From: Uranotaenia lowii
Lineage: Eukaryota > Arthropoda > Insecta > Diptera > Culicidae
Assembly (NCBI RefSeq): GCF_029784155.1
Contig: NC_073693.1
Coordinates: 183,169,802-183,233,801, forward strand
Reading direction: 5' to 3'
DNA length: 64,000 nt
Under the pieces are notes generated by a model, which did no database searches, was not told where the DNA came from, and was given only the letters and a program-made list of their open reading frames with translations. Each line of letters opens with the position of its first letter. The stretch's first letter is position 1. The translations under genes were made by a program, and so were the position numbers. This document shows, piece after piece, positions 35,001-50,000 of the stretch.

Positions 35001-38000
35001 CATATTTGATGCTAATTTTTTGTACAAAAGGTTTCTACTGTTAATTAGAAGGGAATAGCGTACCGAATTCTTAAAATAAGTGTATATCTAGCTAGATATC
35101 GCAGTGGGGCGTTTTGCCCACACTGGGCATTATACCCCCAGTTCCCCTATTAAATCCATTTTAAATCCATTACTCTGACGCACCTGAAAATAAGCTTTGC
35201 ATTTACACTTGCCCCAATATACGGGACAAATGTTAACTTAGAAATTTGTTTTTGCCAACATTTTTGAATATTTGACTTTCAAAGAGAAAATAAAACTCGC
35301 GGAGAAATTATTTAGTGATGCAACTGATATTTTTTGCTTTAATAAATTTATTAAAAAAAAAATTGCACTGTATGAAATCGATAATTTTCATACCATGATA
35401 AGTGTTGTTTGGGAAAACTTCCAGCTATAATGTCTCATGTTCACGGGCGAAACATTATTTTCATATAATTTTGGCGCAAAAAGGATAGATATTCAAACTG
35501 CTTCGAAGGGCGAGGATGGTGAAAAAAGCTTTTTGAAAATGTTTTTTAAAAATCCTTTTCATCGTTTTTTTTTTCAAATTTCGATAGCTTATTTTTTTAA
35601 CTCCAAAAATTACATCATCTAAAGCTAATCAGAGGCTCATAATACAGAATTTTAGGAATATACTCAAAAAACTGTCCCGATCCACGCTATTTATCGGTTT
35701 TCAAAATTCTATCTCCATAAAGTACAATATGCAATAAATTCCAATATGCGAATTTTCTTCCAATTAGAAATTTATGTAAAAAAATTTTTTTGTATATTTT
35801 GACATTAAGTATCATATTAACACCTTCATTTACTCCATAGAAAGTTTTTCGATCAAATGAATAGTTTTTAAAATACACACTTTTGTAACTGTTCGGATTC
35901 TAAATGATCATAGCCTTATATCTGTATGTAATGCATAAACTCGGAAACTTTGCGAATAAGCAACTCGAACATGTAGAAAAAATACACGTAAGCGATTACG
36001 GATTTCCGGAAATACAAATCTTGATAAAAACCGTGTTGCTAAACGATCATCGTTCAAGGATCTTCCAAGATTTTTGGAACATCGATTCTTGGGATCTTCA
36101 GACCAGTTTCTTTATTTAATAGCTGTATGGAACTTTCTGTCCCACACAGACTCAAGGCTTTTGCTCAAAACAAACTTCTTCAAGTGTTTCGATAATTATA
36201 AAAAAGGCGAGTTCTTTGGATTATTTTCATCTTAAAATCTCTTAGTATCAACTACAAAAGATTCAACAATATTTAAAAAAAGGAGCAGGGATCAGGAATA
36301 GCTCCGATCAACAAACGTGGTAAACACACTCTCTCAAGGAAAACACCAAAAAATATCCTTGGACACGTCAAGCGTCATATCGCAACGTTCCCAAATACAG
36401 CAAAGGCAATTGCTGAGTTCGTATTCGAAAATAAGGTTAATACTTAAAATTTTAATATTGTGAATTTAAATAAAAAATTTTGAAACGTCGCTGGTGAACT
36501 GGCAACAAAACACAGACTTCCGACAATCTAGTTCTTCACTTTCCTTTGTCGGAAGTCTTTCGGAAGTTGGAAGTCCGGACTTCTGAAGTAAAATTTAGTG
36601 GCGCTATTATATCTGATTCCGAATGCCAGCGACTATGATGGTGAGTTTGTTTCAATCTATTATTTATCTATTATTATTTCATTGATCTTTTTTCTTTAAT
36701 CCACCACGAAAATACTTCAAATGTCCGAAGCGAGAAGAACTACGCTACTCGTAGCCTGGATCCGCTCATCCGGAAGACATCGGGAACTTGAACAAGTACA
36801 TATAAGGCCCGTATAAGCCATGATCCCGGCTACTCACGGCCATGGAGAACTATATTTTGTGCCAGTCAGAGATGTTGGTGTTCCATGTTCTAGCTGCTGG
36901 AAATACTGTTTTGCTGGAATGTTTATGATTGTTTGATGTGAGTGAAGAATTCAAAGTAAATTTGTAATGACATTAATGATTTTATTGTGTATGTTTATTC
37001 TATTCTAAAAATTAAATAAAAAAATCTGAAATCAATGTTTTGTGTATTGGATTTTGAATTTATAACCTTTTTTTGTTCTTGATTTTTAATAAATCCCTAA
37101 TTTTGCTGAATAGCCCGAATTTTCCCTGCCGGATAAGTGTGGACAAATATCTGGCAAGCTTAGCTTTGAATCATTTCCGATGTCCTAGTTTCATTTTTTT
37201 TATAAAAATCAAAATTTGTTGCCTGTGATCGGATTGCGGAATCTGTATCCTGTTTATAACTTTAGATTTTCTGTTCGGTTCGTCATTAGGACAAAATCCT
37301 GATTCGGATCTCGGTTTTTCATTTGAAACTAAAATCAAATTGTTTTTTTTTTCATATTCGAAACTCATCATTCCGGAATATCTAAAGAAAAATTACAATC
37401 CGTTTTTTGAAATTTAAATTTGAAATTATTACCCTTAATTCTCATGCAGATTTGAAACTTAAAAAAAAGTTTTTTGATGGTGTTCAAGAATTGAAATATT
37501 ATCGTACGGAATTTGTTCCAGTTCTTAGTTCATAAGTTTGTGTTCCTATATGTACAAGAGGTCCGAAAGAAATGGAACATTTTATGCATTAATGGCACGG
37601 TATTTCAGGTTTCCCAACTTTGTTGAGTTTTCCAAACGATTAATTAAATTCACAGATCGATGAAAATCTAAATTTTTCGTCACAAACAAGTTTTCTATTT
37701 AATCAGCAGTACTTTTCTATAAGTGAAATTCAACAAATTCGAAAGTTTTTAAACCGCTTTTGAAAAAAGCTTCTCCCAGACATCGAAATAAACTGTGCAG
37801 GCAATCAGCGCCTTTGAATATGCAATTAATTGGCGAAGAGCACAACAGCAATTTGAACTCATTTTGAAATCCAACATTTTCTCATGTTTGCGATGTTCTG
37901 ATCTCTATTTCTTCGAATAATCCAACGGCTTTTCACTAAAAATCTGCAAGAAAATGAGCAAAAACTAAAAACGATAACTTTTAATTTGTAATTTTTTTTG

Positions 38001-41000
38001 AAAAGTCATAATTGCCAGGTTAGCCACATAACTAGCGACTTATTGCAACTACTTGAATGGCCTAAAATTTCTTGGTTTCTCACGTTTCTCCTAAATATTT
38101 TGAAATATGATATCAACGTACTCTTTTTGGCGTTGAAGGATATGGTAACCCTACTCTAGGTCTTCCCACCGTTCCTATGTTCTTTTTTATTGAAACTTAA
38201 TCATTTGATATAGAGGGTTTTAGCCATTCGTTCTATACGGGCCTTTCTTATAGCAAATGTCCTTTTTCCATCCAAAAATTATCATATAATGACCATAAAA
38301 ATAACTCTAAAACTATACCTATACCAAGGAAAAAAGTGAAACTTTCACATAAAACAACCCATATGCTTCTAAATGCTGTCATTTTATCAGGAGAGGTGTT
38401 TGTTTGTGAGCCTTCGAAAAAACAGATAATCTACATTTTAAGTAGGATAAAAAAATCTCCAACTACAAAGCAATTTTAGCCTATTTGAAACTCAATTTAA
38501 AGGCTTTCAAACGTAGAAAACAGATATTTTAACTTCAGACTTAGTTAAAGATGATTATCAGAAGAAATTTTTATGTTGATCAAAGTTACCCCGGTGATCA
38601 AAGTTCTCCCAGTTTACGGTAACGTTTAAAAGAACAGCTGCGTTACAGAGACAATCTCTTTTTCTAAAGCCGTAGTAGATGTATCGTTTAGACTGTTTGA
38701 GCTATATAGTTTTTTAACATGCGGGAAGCTTCTTGAATAGTCTGTTTATTTACCTTACTTTTAAGGTTATTTAATGAGCACTGCAATTTTGCAAAAAAAA
38801 AGTATTTTGAAATGCTTTGATTAAATACTTTCAATTTATCAATAGCCTATTACAAGAAGTTTCACAACTGAATCTATAAAAACATGTTTATTCCAATCAA
38901 TAATAAACCAGGCAATCTGAAACCAAAAGCAATTTGAACAAAATTCTGAAGATCTTTCCTCTCATGTAAATGTTTCAAATTTTTACAACCATTTTGAATT
39001 TATAAAATAATCTTTAGATGCATTTAAAATGAAAAATCCAACTCAATAATAAAAAGGAATTTCTTTCATTTTATCTTCGCTGGTGATATCAAAGGCTTTC
39101 GCCGGAGCCATTCTTAAATACTGATAGAACCCAAAATAAAAAATGTAGAAAACTAAAAAAATATCAAGATACAATTACGAAAATGGAAATTCCGGTTACT
39201 CACCGAAAACCTCCAGCTTACGACGGGTTTGTAGAACACTCGGAATTTTCCAGGGTCTCTCAAAATAATGAAAAAAAAATTTTTTTAACAAATTTACAAA
39301 AAAAAAAAATTCAATTGACACTGATCACTTCTTTCTATAATTAAAATATTTTCGTTTTCTTTTTGTGTGTGTTTCATTACATTAAGCAACAACGACAATT
39401 ATCGCAATAAATTTATCACTTCATAGGCTAACGGACTTATTTTGGACCGGGTACATATTTTGGACCACCTTGCAGCTTTTTTCCAGTATTTCTCTCATAA
39501 ATCTTGTTGATCATGAAAATTTTGAACAAATAAAGTTAAAGCTCCTTCTTAGGATTGTAATTATATATAACATTTCATTGGAATAAGCTGAGGAGAGAAA
39601 ATTGAAAATAAAGTTTTGATTTTTCACAGTTGGGCCTAATCAAGGCCATTTCAGGAGGACGTACCGTTATTGGAGTCAACTTTCAAGAGGTTTTCTGCAT
39701 AGCTGTGATGAATTTAACAACTACAAACATCTTCACTTTAAAACTAGTTTGCAAGCTCGAAGAACCAAAAAAACTTGTTTTAATAGCTATTGGACTCATG
39801 TCGAAAATAGGCCCTACTTAATTCCTGAAGGACTTATTTTGGACCACTCAACATAACCTGGGTATTAAACTCTCTGTTTAATGTTCATGAACGTAATAAC
39901 ACGCAAATGGAAAGAATTATGCACACTATTTCAATCGCTTATTACAAATAAAATATAGGATTATGGCATTAATCAACTCGCTAAAGCCCAAACTCGCCTT
40001 AAGACGGGGTTCAAATTGACATAAAACCAAGCCAATCATTGTTTTAACTTACTGTTCGTGCATTATGCTTTAAACCACGTTATTCTTACAATTCAAATTA
40101 ATGGCAACTGTTTCATCAGTTGTCAAAAGCTACAGCTTAAAGAAGCTTAAAAACATAATAAAACTGAACATGCACCAATTTTTATAAAATCATTATTTTT
40201 TATGCTTCATGAAAAATTATTGACAGTTTGATCTAAAAATTATAACCAATCAGGGTTGATTTTTGGGAAAAAAGACTTGGTTGGGTAGACGAGACGAAAT
40301 ATAAACCCCGTCTAAAGAAGGGGTTTGGAAAAAAACGACAACAAAATTTATTCAACTATAGCTAAACATGTTTCAAAACTTGGAAAAAATTGGAATGTGT
40401 AAGCTAAAAAGTACATAAAATCTAGTTTTGTTGTTATGTAATTATAAAAAAAAACTGTTGAAAAATTTACTCCAACGAAAATTGTTTTCCTAGAACAAAA
40501 GTTGTTTTACAGATAAAACTGATTTTTTGGGAATTTTACAGTGAAAAAATCTAGCTTTTAGATGGTTAAAAAGATAGCATAAATCTTGCATATTTTTATC
40601 TTTTTTAATCTATGTTTTCTACAGAACTGAAGCCAAACCAAATCTACTAAGGTTTTGAAAGTCAAAATGCATCAATTGATGTCGCGGAGTTGATGATGTC
40701 AGACTTTCTTAACTTATCATTGGGTCACCTGAAGGAGATATGCGTTCTGAAATTTGATCCTAAAGATAAGCCATCTGGCCAGTATTTAACAACAGTGCAG
40801 AACAATTTCATCGAGATTGCAGTGTGCTGTCAGAATTTTCAAAACATTTGAAACACACTATATAACGGAGGAGTTGTTTTTGCGTTTGACACTAGACTTA
40901 TCGAACAAACGAAACTTTACTACAGAAATAAAAAAGACAAGATTAAGCCATTTTGGATTTTTTTGTGACGTAAAAAAACGATTGTATCGAAAATTCATAC

Positions 41001-44000
41001 GAGAATGGCAGAAACTTCAAAGAAAAACACGCTTTAGAACGTAATGAATTCCAATTTCTCGCGTGAGCTTTCTGTCCGTCGTATGAAATATCTTAAGAAT
41101 TCACAGGAAACTGCTGCAAAAGTTATCAAAACAGCTTTTAAATTTGTATTTGAAGCCCTTGGAGCCAAAGGGGTATAAGTGCATAAAAGCAAAAGTTATC
41201 CATTACAAGATTCGGAACTCTAGCGAAAATCGACGGACAAAATCGAAAAGCGCCACCATCAAATGCTGCGGCAGAAATGCAACTAATTAATAAAACACGC
41301 TAAGGAAAAAAAAACCAATTTATAGTACACGGTCGGAAATAACTAGCAGTTTGAGGGTTCATCTGCACGACAAACACACTGAGGTCTCTACGTGGTCTTG
41401 GCTCTTCAGAATTAGCACGGGTTTTCGGTATCAGAGTCTCCAATCGCTATTCAAAGCTTTTTCTTCCTTGGGGGCTGTTCAGATACCACTTAGATAGAAA
41501 AATGAGATTTTAGACCCCAACCCCCGTCCCCGGATGTTCACGTGGGGTGTTGGCAAATCCCAACCCCCGTCTCCGGATGTTCACGTGGACAGATTTGATT
41601 TTTTTTTTCAAATCTAATTTGAGAATACTTTACACTACTTTTTGCTTTTTTGTTATTGAAATGGCTGATTCGGAAAAAAAACGAAATAGCACTTCCTGAT
41701 ATAAAAAAGTTTTGAAAGTTTTGAATTTCTTATTTATCATATTTATCACATGCTTTCAAGTGGCTACTAGTTGTTTAACCTTAAACTGGGAAGCTTTGCT
41801 ATTTTAAGATTTTGATTTAAACATCTTAATAAAACTAAATAAAATTTATCAGCATTTTAATGAATTAAACTAAATTAAATTAAAACCTTGGGAAAAATCT
41901 GTAATATATCAAAAATCAGCATCCCAATCAAAATAAATATTGGCCACGTCATCAAAACCCTGAATCGCAATATCCTGTTCCGTGGAATTTGGAATCAATA
42001 ATCAGGCTCAACGAGATATGCCATGCAAATTAGTTATCTGTTTTGATTGAAAATTTTTTTAATGAGAAATCTGAATGCGCAATAACGAGTGAGGTTCTTA
42101 ATTAAATTGAGTTAGTGGCATAGCTTTTCTTCAAAAATTGGTGAAAGTATGTCAGAGTGCATTTTCAAATGTATTTCAAAAATAAAACAAAAGCATATTA
42201 GAGTGCATTTTAAACCCCCGGAACAAGGGGTAAAAGTGAAAAATTCAATTATCGAAAAATGTTGACCTTTTCTGTCAGTAGATGGTGTTAAGGTTTGTTA
42301 AAAGATTGTCCGTTGGCATTTATATGCAAAATTTCAAGAGCTAGGTATCTTTGAATATATTATTTTTGATAAAAGCTTATTTCGAGAAAACACGCTTTTA
42401 GATTGTTGTGTTTGGTAATTTTTTTTCTTAAAATTTGAAAAAATCATCAAATTTAGTTTGAAACATGAAGAATCGTTTTGCATTATTAACTCAAAATCGA
42501 CCATTTCTGCATTTAAACCCTTTTGGTTCCGAGGGCCTCATTTCACATATAGAATATGTTGTCCAGGCTACAAATATTCTAAATGGAAAGAAATTGCGAC
42601 TGGTTTATGACAGTTTTTGTATTTTCTCGCAATAAATCTGCATGCTTACATTTTGTTTCATACGACGTAATGAAAGCTCACGCGAGATTTTATTTTGATT
42701 GTGTTGAGGCCTTTTTTTCACTATGTTGTAAAGTTTTTTGGTCCTTTGTTTTTTTTTCTTATTTTATTATTTTTTTATGTTTCGACTAGAGTCGTTTTAC
42801 CACCTTTGCGACATTCGCGACTTTATATCAACACTGCAACTGGCGGACAGTTATTGCAAAACTTATCCGGTACAACTGTGTTCGATGTTTACTCTTGGGC
42901 TCGAACTTGCGGACATCGGCTCTGGAGGCAACTGACTTACCAACTGAGCTATATCACAAGCCCTTCTTTTTTTGTTAATAAATGGAATGTCACCATGAAG
43001 CTTTTTTTAAGTTTCCGGCATAAATTTTTATCTTAAACGATTACAACTTTTTTCAAATACTGCTCAGTCTTTTGTCGAAAAGGAAAAAAATCTGCAGCGA
43101 ATTTATACAAAATAGGGGAGATGAGGGCATAACGAGCACCCAGGGCATAATAAGCACTACTCTTTTCTACGAAAGTACGTTTTTTCTTAAATAAATTTTC
43201 ATTAGGATTTGTTTCGTACTTCCTATAGCATTAATTTTTCACAAAAACAGGAATATTCTTATCATCTTTACAGAGATATTTAAAAAAAAACGGCTATGTT
43301 TTCAAGTAACGATAATATTATAATTTTTGAGCATCACGAAATAAGCTCTTATTATCTTAAAATCACCTTGATCTATAATGTACGCACTGCAACATGCTGT
43401 ACACATTGTTTCTCAATTTTTACCATCATCAAATTTTCGATTTTTCACTTTTATCAATTTTAAAACACGTTTTTACTTAAATTTATTGACTAGGGGCATA
43501 TAGAGCACCATATTATCGAGGCATAATGAGCATTTTCTGCCGTAGAATCTAGCAGCGAATTAAAATTGATTTATAGAGCCACACCTTGACTAGTTTCCAT
43601 CCGACGATTTTGCCTATTGGTAAGGTGTCGGAGAGGTAATCAAAAGACTAGAATTCGATTTCTGTTCGAGGTGATTTTTTTTTCATTTACAATTAATTCA
43701 TGATCGATTTTTTTATTGATACATTATACGGCTAGTAGCATCATCCTCCAAACAAAGCACATAATGTATGAGCGTGCGTGAATTGTTTGTATTCTACAAA
43801 CAGACCTAGATTATTTTGTTACTGCTTTGTTTGATGATTCTACGACTCACATGACTTCATCGAGTTGAATTCGCTGCTAGTTTCCCCGGCAGAAAACGCA
43901 CAACTTGCCCTGATTAATGGTGCTCATACTGCCTCAGGGGGGGGGTTCTCATTATGCCCCTACAGTGGTTGGTTTTCAGCTTTTGGCAAAAATTTTTAAA

Positions 44001-47000
44001 ACGCATTTTTTAACGTTTTCATCTAGTTTTTCACGTTTCAGCCCGTTAGGGAATAGGCTTTTCAAGTGTCTGAACACGAAACAATAATGTAACCTCCATA
44101 TTATAGCTATTTTCTATAATTAAATAAGCGTTTTCCTTAAGGTGGCCATTATGCCCTCATCTCCACTACTTTAGCAAAATACATAAGATTATCTAACTGT
44201 GGAAAAAACCTAACTAGAGAATAAAATGAAGATAAAAAATGAAATTTCAAAAGTGTTCCGGTTAACATCTGATAAAAAAAACTCATAAGCGTTTTAAATT
44301 TCTGTTGAAACAAAAACCTTGTCATGTATCACCTATGTATCAGTTGAGTGATGTTCGACTCTACATCCGTATGGAGCCGATCTTCATCCATGTGGATCAA
44401 TGAAACGGTTTTCAAGTTGGGTTTAATTTAAATATTTGTTTTTTTTTTCATTGCAGTGAAGATGTTTGCGTATTATCTGCTACAGGAACTGCCGTCGTTG
44501 TGTGTTTGCAGAATAGTGAAAGTTTCAATAGCGACTCTACCAATGTTTCGAAACCGCATGTATCTACATGTGCAAAAGACGCTATGACTTCCTCTTTAGA
44601 AACGCATGATTTAGATGGAGAATTCAATAGTGTGGTAGACTCTTCAATTCCTATGAAATGCTCGGAAACTCAAGAAAATTATAACCCAGATGGCGAAAAT
44701 AGCATGGTTTTTGACAGTAGTGAGACGGCTGCAAAAAACATCCCCCAGAATCATAAATATAGCTGTGAACTGTGCCATGTTCCATACAATCAAAATACTA
44801 TTCCTTTTAGAATCAACATGATGAAATGTGCTGCATGCCGGTAAGGACATTATCGTAATAACAGTTAAATCAAACAATAACCATTTCCCTTTCCTAGGAC
44901 ATCTAGTGTGCCGGATATTCTATTGTGCACAATAGAAATCCCTGAAGAACTGCAGGTAATTGATCAAAATTTTAACTCTATGTGTGTCCATGTGAGTTTT
45001 TTAACCCGAATCCGCTCATGAGTGTCAATATGACACTATTACTGTTTTATGGACACCCCCTCAAGGCCCAGACAAAAAAACTCCCTAATCAGACCTTGAG
45101 TGTCGATTTGACATTCCTCGCTTAAAGTCACTATATCTCTCTTGTTCCTCAACCGAATTGAATAAAATCTACAGTTTTATAAATCTCGTAATGTAGCTCA
45201 ACTATGTTTTCAGACAATATCCAGCTACAACACTTCAATTTTCTGTTATTCAAAGTCTAAGAAAAAATCTGAACAAAAATACTTTGGAAAAAGACTGTGG
45301 ATCAGTTACGGATTGCTTAAAAAAAAAATGGAAGTTAGAAACTATATATGCGCTCAAAGATATCCACAAAAGAAAACCACAAAAAAATGAAATTAATTGT
45401 GTAAAAACCGTAAATCTCGAAGTGAGCTTTCATTACGTCGTATGAAACATCTCAAGAATTCACAGAGAACTGCTGCAAAAGTTATCAAAACAACTTTAAA
45501 ATTTGTATCTGACATATAGAATATGTTGTCCAGGCTACAAACATTCATTATTATTAAGAAGTTGCAACTAGTTTATGTCAGTTTTTGTATTTTTCCTTAT
45601 AAAACTCTTTGTTTTCATTTTGTTTCACTTTTTGCCAGTTTTGAGAACTTTTTGCCAGTTTTGAGTATAAAACTGGCAAAAAGTTCTAAGAGCATCACTG
45701 CCGTTGGAAGCATAATTGTCACATGTTAAATAAAGGCAAAGCGAGAAAAACGCTATTAAAGTTTCGCAAAAACACTTCACTGTTATCGCACAGTTTCGCA
45801 ATTTTTGTTGACTTAAATGCCGTAGATCCCTTAAATATACTCCCATCATATGAGCCTCGATGATTTTTTTCGAAAATGAACTGAAAATGAACGAGCCGGA
45901 CTATCGACTTACAAGAAGGTAGTGACTCCAAATCGCGATGATAAACAAAATACGACGGCCAAAGCGCGATCCCGGAGGCTGTACACGACGATGCTGACGA
46001 AGTTTGACTGCGTGGTAATGGACGACGAAACCTACGTTAAAGCCGACGGCAAGCAGCTTCCTGGACAGGAGTTTTAAACGGCAAAAGGAAGAGGAAAGGC
46101 ATCAGATATTTTCAAGTACATGAAACTGTCAAAGTTCGCGAAGAAATATCTGTGGCTTGAAAAGCAGCATTTTCATAGCTTCCGGGACAGTCAACCAAGA
46201 AATTTACGTGAAAAAGTGTTTGAATAAACGTCTGCTGCCTTTCCTGAAGAAACACGATTGTTCCGTACTGTTTTGGCCGTACAAAATCAATTGGCGAAAA
46301 AAAAAACGTGGGGGGGGGGGGGAAATATGGGGAAATAAAAATGCAGTTCACTAATTAATGCGCATGTCTTAACAAGTAGGGACGTTGACGGTTACTCAAA
46401 TGCGTGAAACAATAAAGTAGCCGGCCGTACATTTCCTTTTGTCCGATCGGGGTACGAAAAACACGTGCTTCGATCCATCCATGTATCATTGTTATATAGT
46501 CTGTTCAATGAAACCTAGTAGAAACGGGTCGAAACAAGTAGAAATGGATTGACAGTTGATCATCTGTCTCTTTCCAATTGACTTCGACCGATTTCTACCA
46601 GGTCGAAACGAATCCTGCTGCCGAGCTGGATCGGTTTCGACTGATTTCAACTTGCTCCGTTGAACAACGACCTGACTTGTTTCGACCAAAACATTGGCTC
46701 GTTGAACAACTACCAGTTGACAGAAACCAGTTGAAACCGATTTTTACTAACGATTGAACGAAGCTATAGATCAATGCAAAGTCAGCCTATCGACTTTGCT
46801 TCTTCTAGACAATAATACGGTGTGGGACAAATGGTCTTGTGTGGCAAGAAGTTTTCTCAAATCACGCTCTTGGCTCATTTTCAACACCTTTCATGCTTCC
46901 TAATCTAATCTATCCGTCTATAATTTTTATTACATTCATTTGATATTCATCCTATTAGAATGTATAGTTCAGCGAAATGCCATTAATCATTCAATTAAAT

Positions 47001-50000
47001 TATTTTTCAAAATTTATCCACATATAACTAAAACCATGTTGACGGTTAATTAATTGAAAAATACGGGTTTCAAACCACTTTTTTATATTTTTTGTTGTCA
47101 TGCACTTTCATGAAACATTCATGTACACTAGACTGCCTCATAATTGTATGGGAAATTCAAAACCTGTGAAAAGTTATGCGCTGCAGGCTAAAATTGATCC
47201 TAGGCCTAGTTCAAGATCGCTCAACGAGCCTGAAGTTTGCATGGGATTTTGAGACATTTTGTTCGGGAGAAACATGAAAACCCAGTTTTTCATCAATAAC
47301 TTTGATTCCCGTCGGCCGATTTCTTTCAAAAACGGGTTTTCTTAAAGCCTAAATTATGAAAAATATTTCATCCGAAGACTGCATTTCGATAAGAGTTAAG
47401 ATAAAAAAGTTATTAGGCTTCAAAAATGGGCTAACTTTTTTAAGGATGGTATTCATCACTGTTAATGAGTCGGGGCGGTCGAACATATTGACGCCTCATT
47501 AACAGTAATGAATACCACCGTAAAAAAAGTTAGCCCATTTTTGAAGCCTAATAACTTTTTTATCTTAACTCTTATTAAAATGCAGTCTTCGGATGAAATA
47601 TTTTTCATAATTTAGGCTTTAAGAAAACCCGTTTTTGAAAGAAATCGGCCGACGGGAATCAAAGTTATTGATGAAAAACTGGGTTTTCATGTTTCTCCCG
47701 AACAAAATGTCTCAAAATCCCATACAAACTTCAGGCTCGTTGAGCGACCCCTTCCCGTGATCCGATCTGGCCCAAATTTGGCATGAGATCTTGTACTAGG
47801 CCTAGGATCAATTTTAGCCTGCAGCGCATAACTTTTTCAAAAGTCGGGTCATTTGGAGCACTCTAAAGTACACAGTACACATTCATGAAACTTTCAGAAA
47901 ATCATGTTTTCATCTAAATGGACCAATCTAGGGGGTGCTGTGTTGAAAAAAATTTTGTAAAAATTTCTTTATACAAATTTGGGCCAGTCTAATGCCCAAC
48001 TATGCATGCCTTTTCTTTCATAGATTTACATTTTACGTGTCCATACTTCAAACAAAGTCTGCGTCAAGGCTGGTACATTTCAGGCAATTTCGTTCGATCC
48101 TGACCACCACGTCTAGTAGTCCATGTTATCGAAAGAATTATCTACAGTTGAATGATCAAGCTACAATGTCAGTCAGGCAGCAATGTCAATACTGAATGAA
48201 ATTTTGGTACTCCACTCCCACCACACATACGATCCTCTTCCTATTTCATTTTCTGACTGTGTTGGGAGGTGTAGAATCTTCGGACATACTGAAAACTATT
48301 AGCTATTCTCAGACTCTTATCAGTTAACTTTTATTTTGTAGAAATATTTCCCACTCTTAAATAACGGAAAACTGAAGTGTTGTAGCTGAATATTGTCTGA
48401 AAAACATTACGAGGTTTCTAAAACTGTCAATTTTATACAAATTGGTTGAGAGATATAGCGGTTAAAGCCAAGAGTGACAAATTGACACTCCAGGTACACT
48501 TAAGCCTAGTCCACACTAGGCAACATGAACTGCGATTTTTGTTATGAGACGAACTTTGTTGTCTGTTGTTGTTGTTGGAAACTTGAAACGGTCTCAGTGT
48601 CTCCCGAAGAAAATGGGAGACGCTGAGACCGTCTCCTAGTGTGGACTAGGCTTTACGGGTAAATAAATCTGGGACGGGTGAGGCTTAACTTTTGGTGAAA
48701 AATTTAACAAAAATAAAAAAAGAATTTGATATTTGTTCCGGTCTTATTTTATAAATAAAAATTTGATATCTATTCGGTATTCAATAGAAATCGATATATT
48801 AAACTTTTCTAATAGTTTTCTGGTATTCAATTCTCAGAGTTTCTCGCTTAATCACATAAACCCTTCTTATATTATATAATTGTTATTTTCGATTAAATAG
48901 TTTTCTTTAATGCGCTCTTTTTATTCGATTAGCTGTACAATTCAATGAAGTTGAATTATTTTAGGTAAATGGTCGTGGGATTATGATTCAAGCTTACGCA
49001 AGCAGAGTGAAGAGAGACTTGAAAGGCGAATCTAATGCAAAAGAAATTTCAGATGTTCTCCCATTTTTGGAAATAGAACTTCATAAGTTATTGATTAATA
49101 AATTAAAAATGAAAGGAATGAACGCAATTTTCGGGTTAAACACATCGATTGCAGTTGGAGAGAGAATGATGGCACTAGTAGCTACAGGAACGGCTGTGTA
49201 CTTATCAGCACTCCAGCAACCAATGACCCCTAAAATTGTGGCCGGTAATTCATGGACTAATTCAGAGAAACTTATAGAAATACAGAAATCGATTCAAGAG
49301 ACTGTTGAAAAAAATAGAGGTATATACAACATTAAAAATATTCCTACATCAACGATACAACAGGAAATACCAGACGATTCCGACGCAGAAATGCTAGAGA
49401 TAGATCTAAACCATGGCAACAAGGAAATCTGCTTGTTAGAGGTTGATGATATTCACGATCTAGAAACGATCTCAATGTTGATGGAATCATGCCAACCAGA
49501 GTAAGTATATAGTGTAAGAGTAGTGTAAGTTGTGGTCAGTTGTGTAAGTGCGAACGTGCGCACTGCAAGCATCCACTTGGCCAACTATTATGTGGTGGTA
49601 GATTCAAGCAGATCCTACCGGCTTCGCTTGAATTTTGGCGACAGCACACTAGCGCCGAATAAGAGTTAACGGGTTGGGATCCAACCTCTTTTTTGAACAC
49701 TTTTCACGCACACTCATGCTCCAGTGCAATTTACATCACCGTAAACAATATAAGAAGAATCATGGTGTTAGTGAACTGACGTTTGATATTCAATGTTTTG
49801 GTGTGATGATGTGCTTCTACTCAAAGTTTGAATGCAAAGTTTCAAGCTTCAATGCTTTAGAACAGGGGTTTCCAGATCATTTGCTCGGCGGAGCACTTTT
49901 GAAAACCAAAAATTTTGGCGGAGCACCTACATTTTTGAAAGAATGAAAAACCCGAGTTTTGAAAACTTGATAATATTTATCGTTTAAATAAGATGTGTCT

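Larger units (their letters stand above)
45005..48659. mobile_element. piggyBac-like TTAA element with nested insertions
   Basis: The left end TTAA|CCCGAATCCGCTCATGAG...TGACAC and right end ...GTGACAAATTGACACTCC...CGGG|TAAA are inverted. The arms 45005-45260 and 48340-48500 pair extensively (GTTTTCAGACAATATCCAGC and its reverse). A TTAA target plus CCC ends points to piggyBac mobilisation. The right TTAA has mutated. Inside lie 45415-45630, a mariner relic, a foldback at 47126-47868 and a MITE at 48503-48652. Confidence 0.65.

Noticed and set aside
42890..42964. Possible tRNA gene on the minus strand
   Set aside because: No acceptor-stem closure and a SINE body follows the B box.
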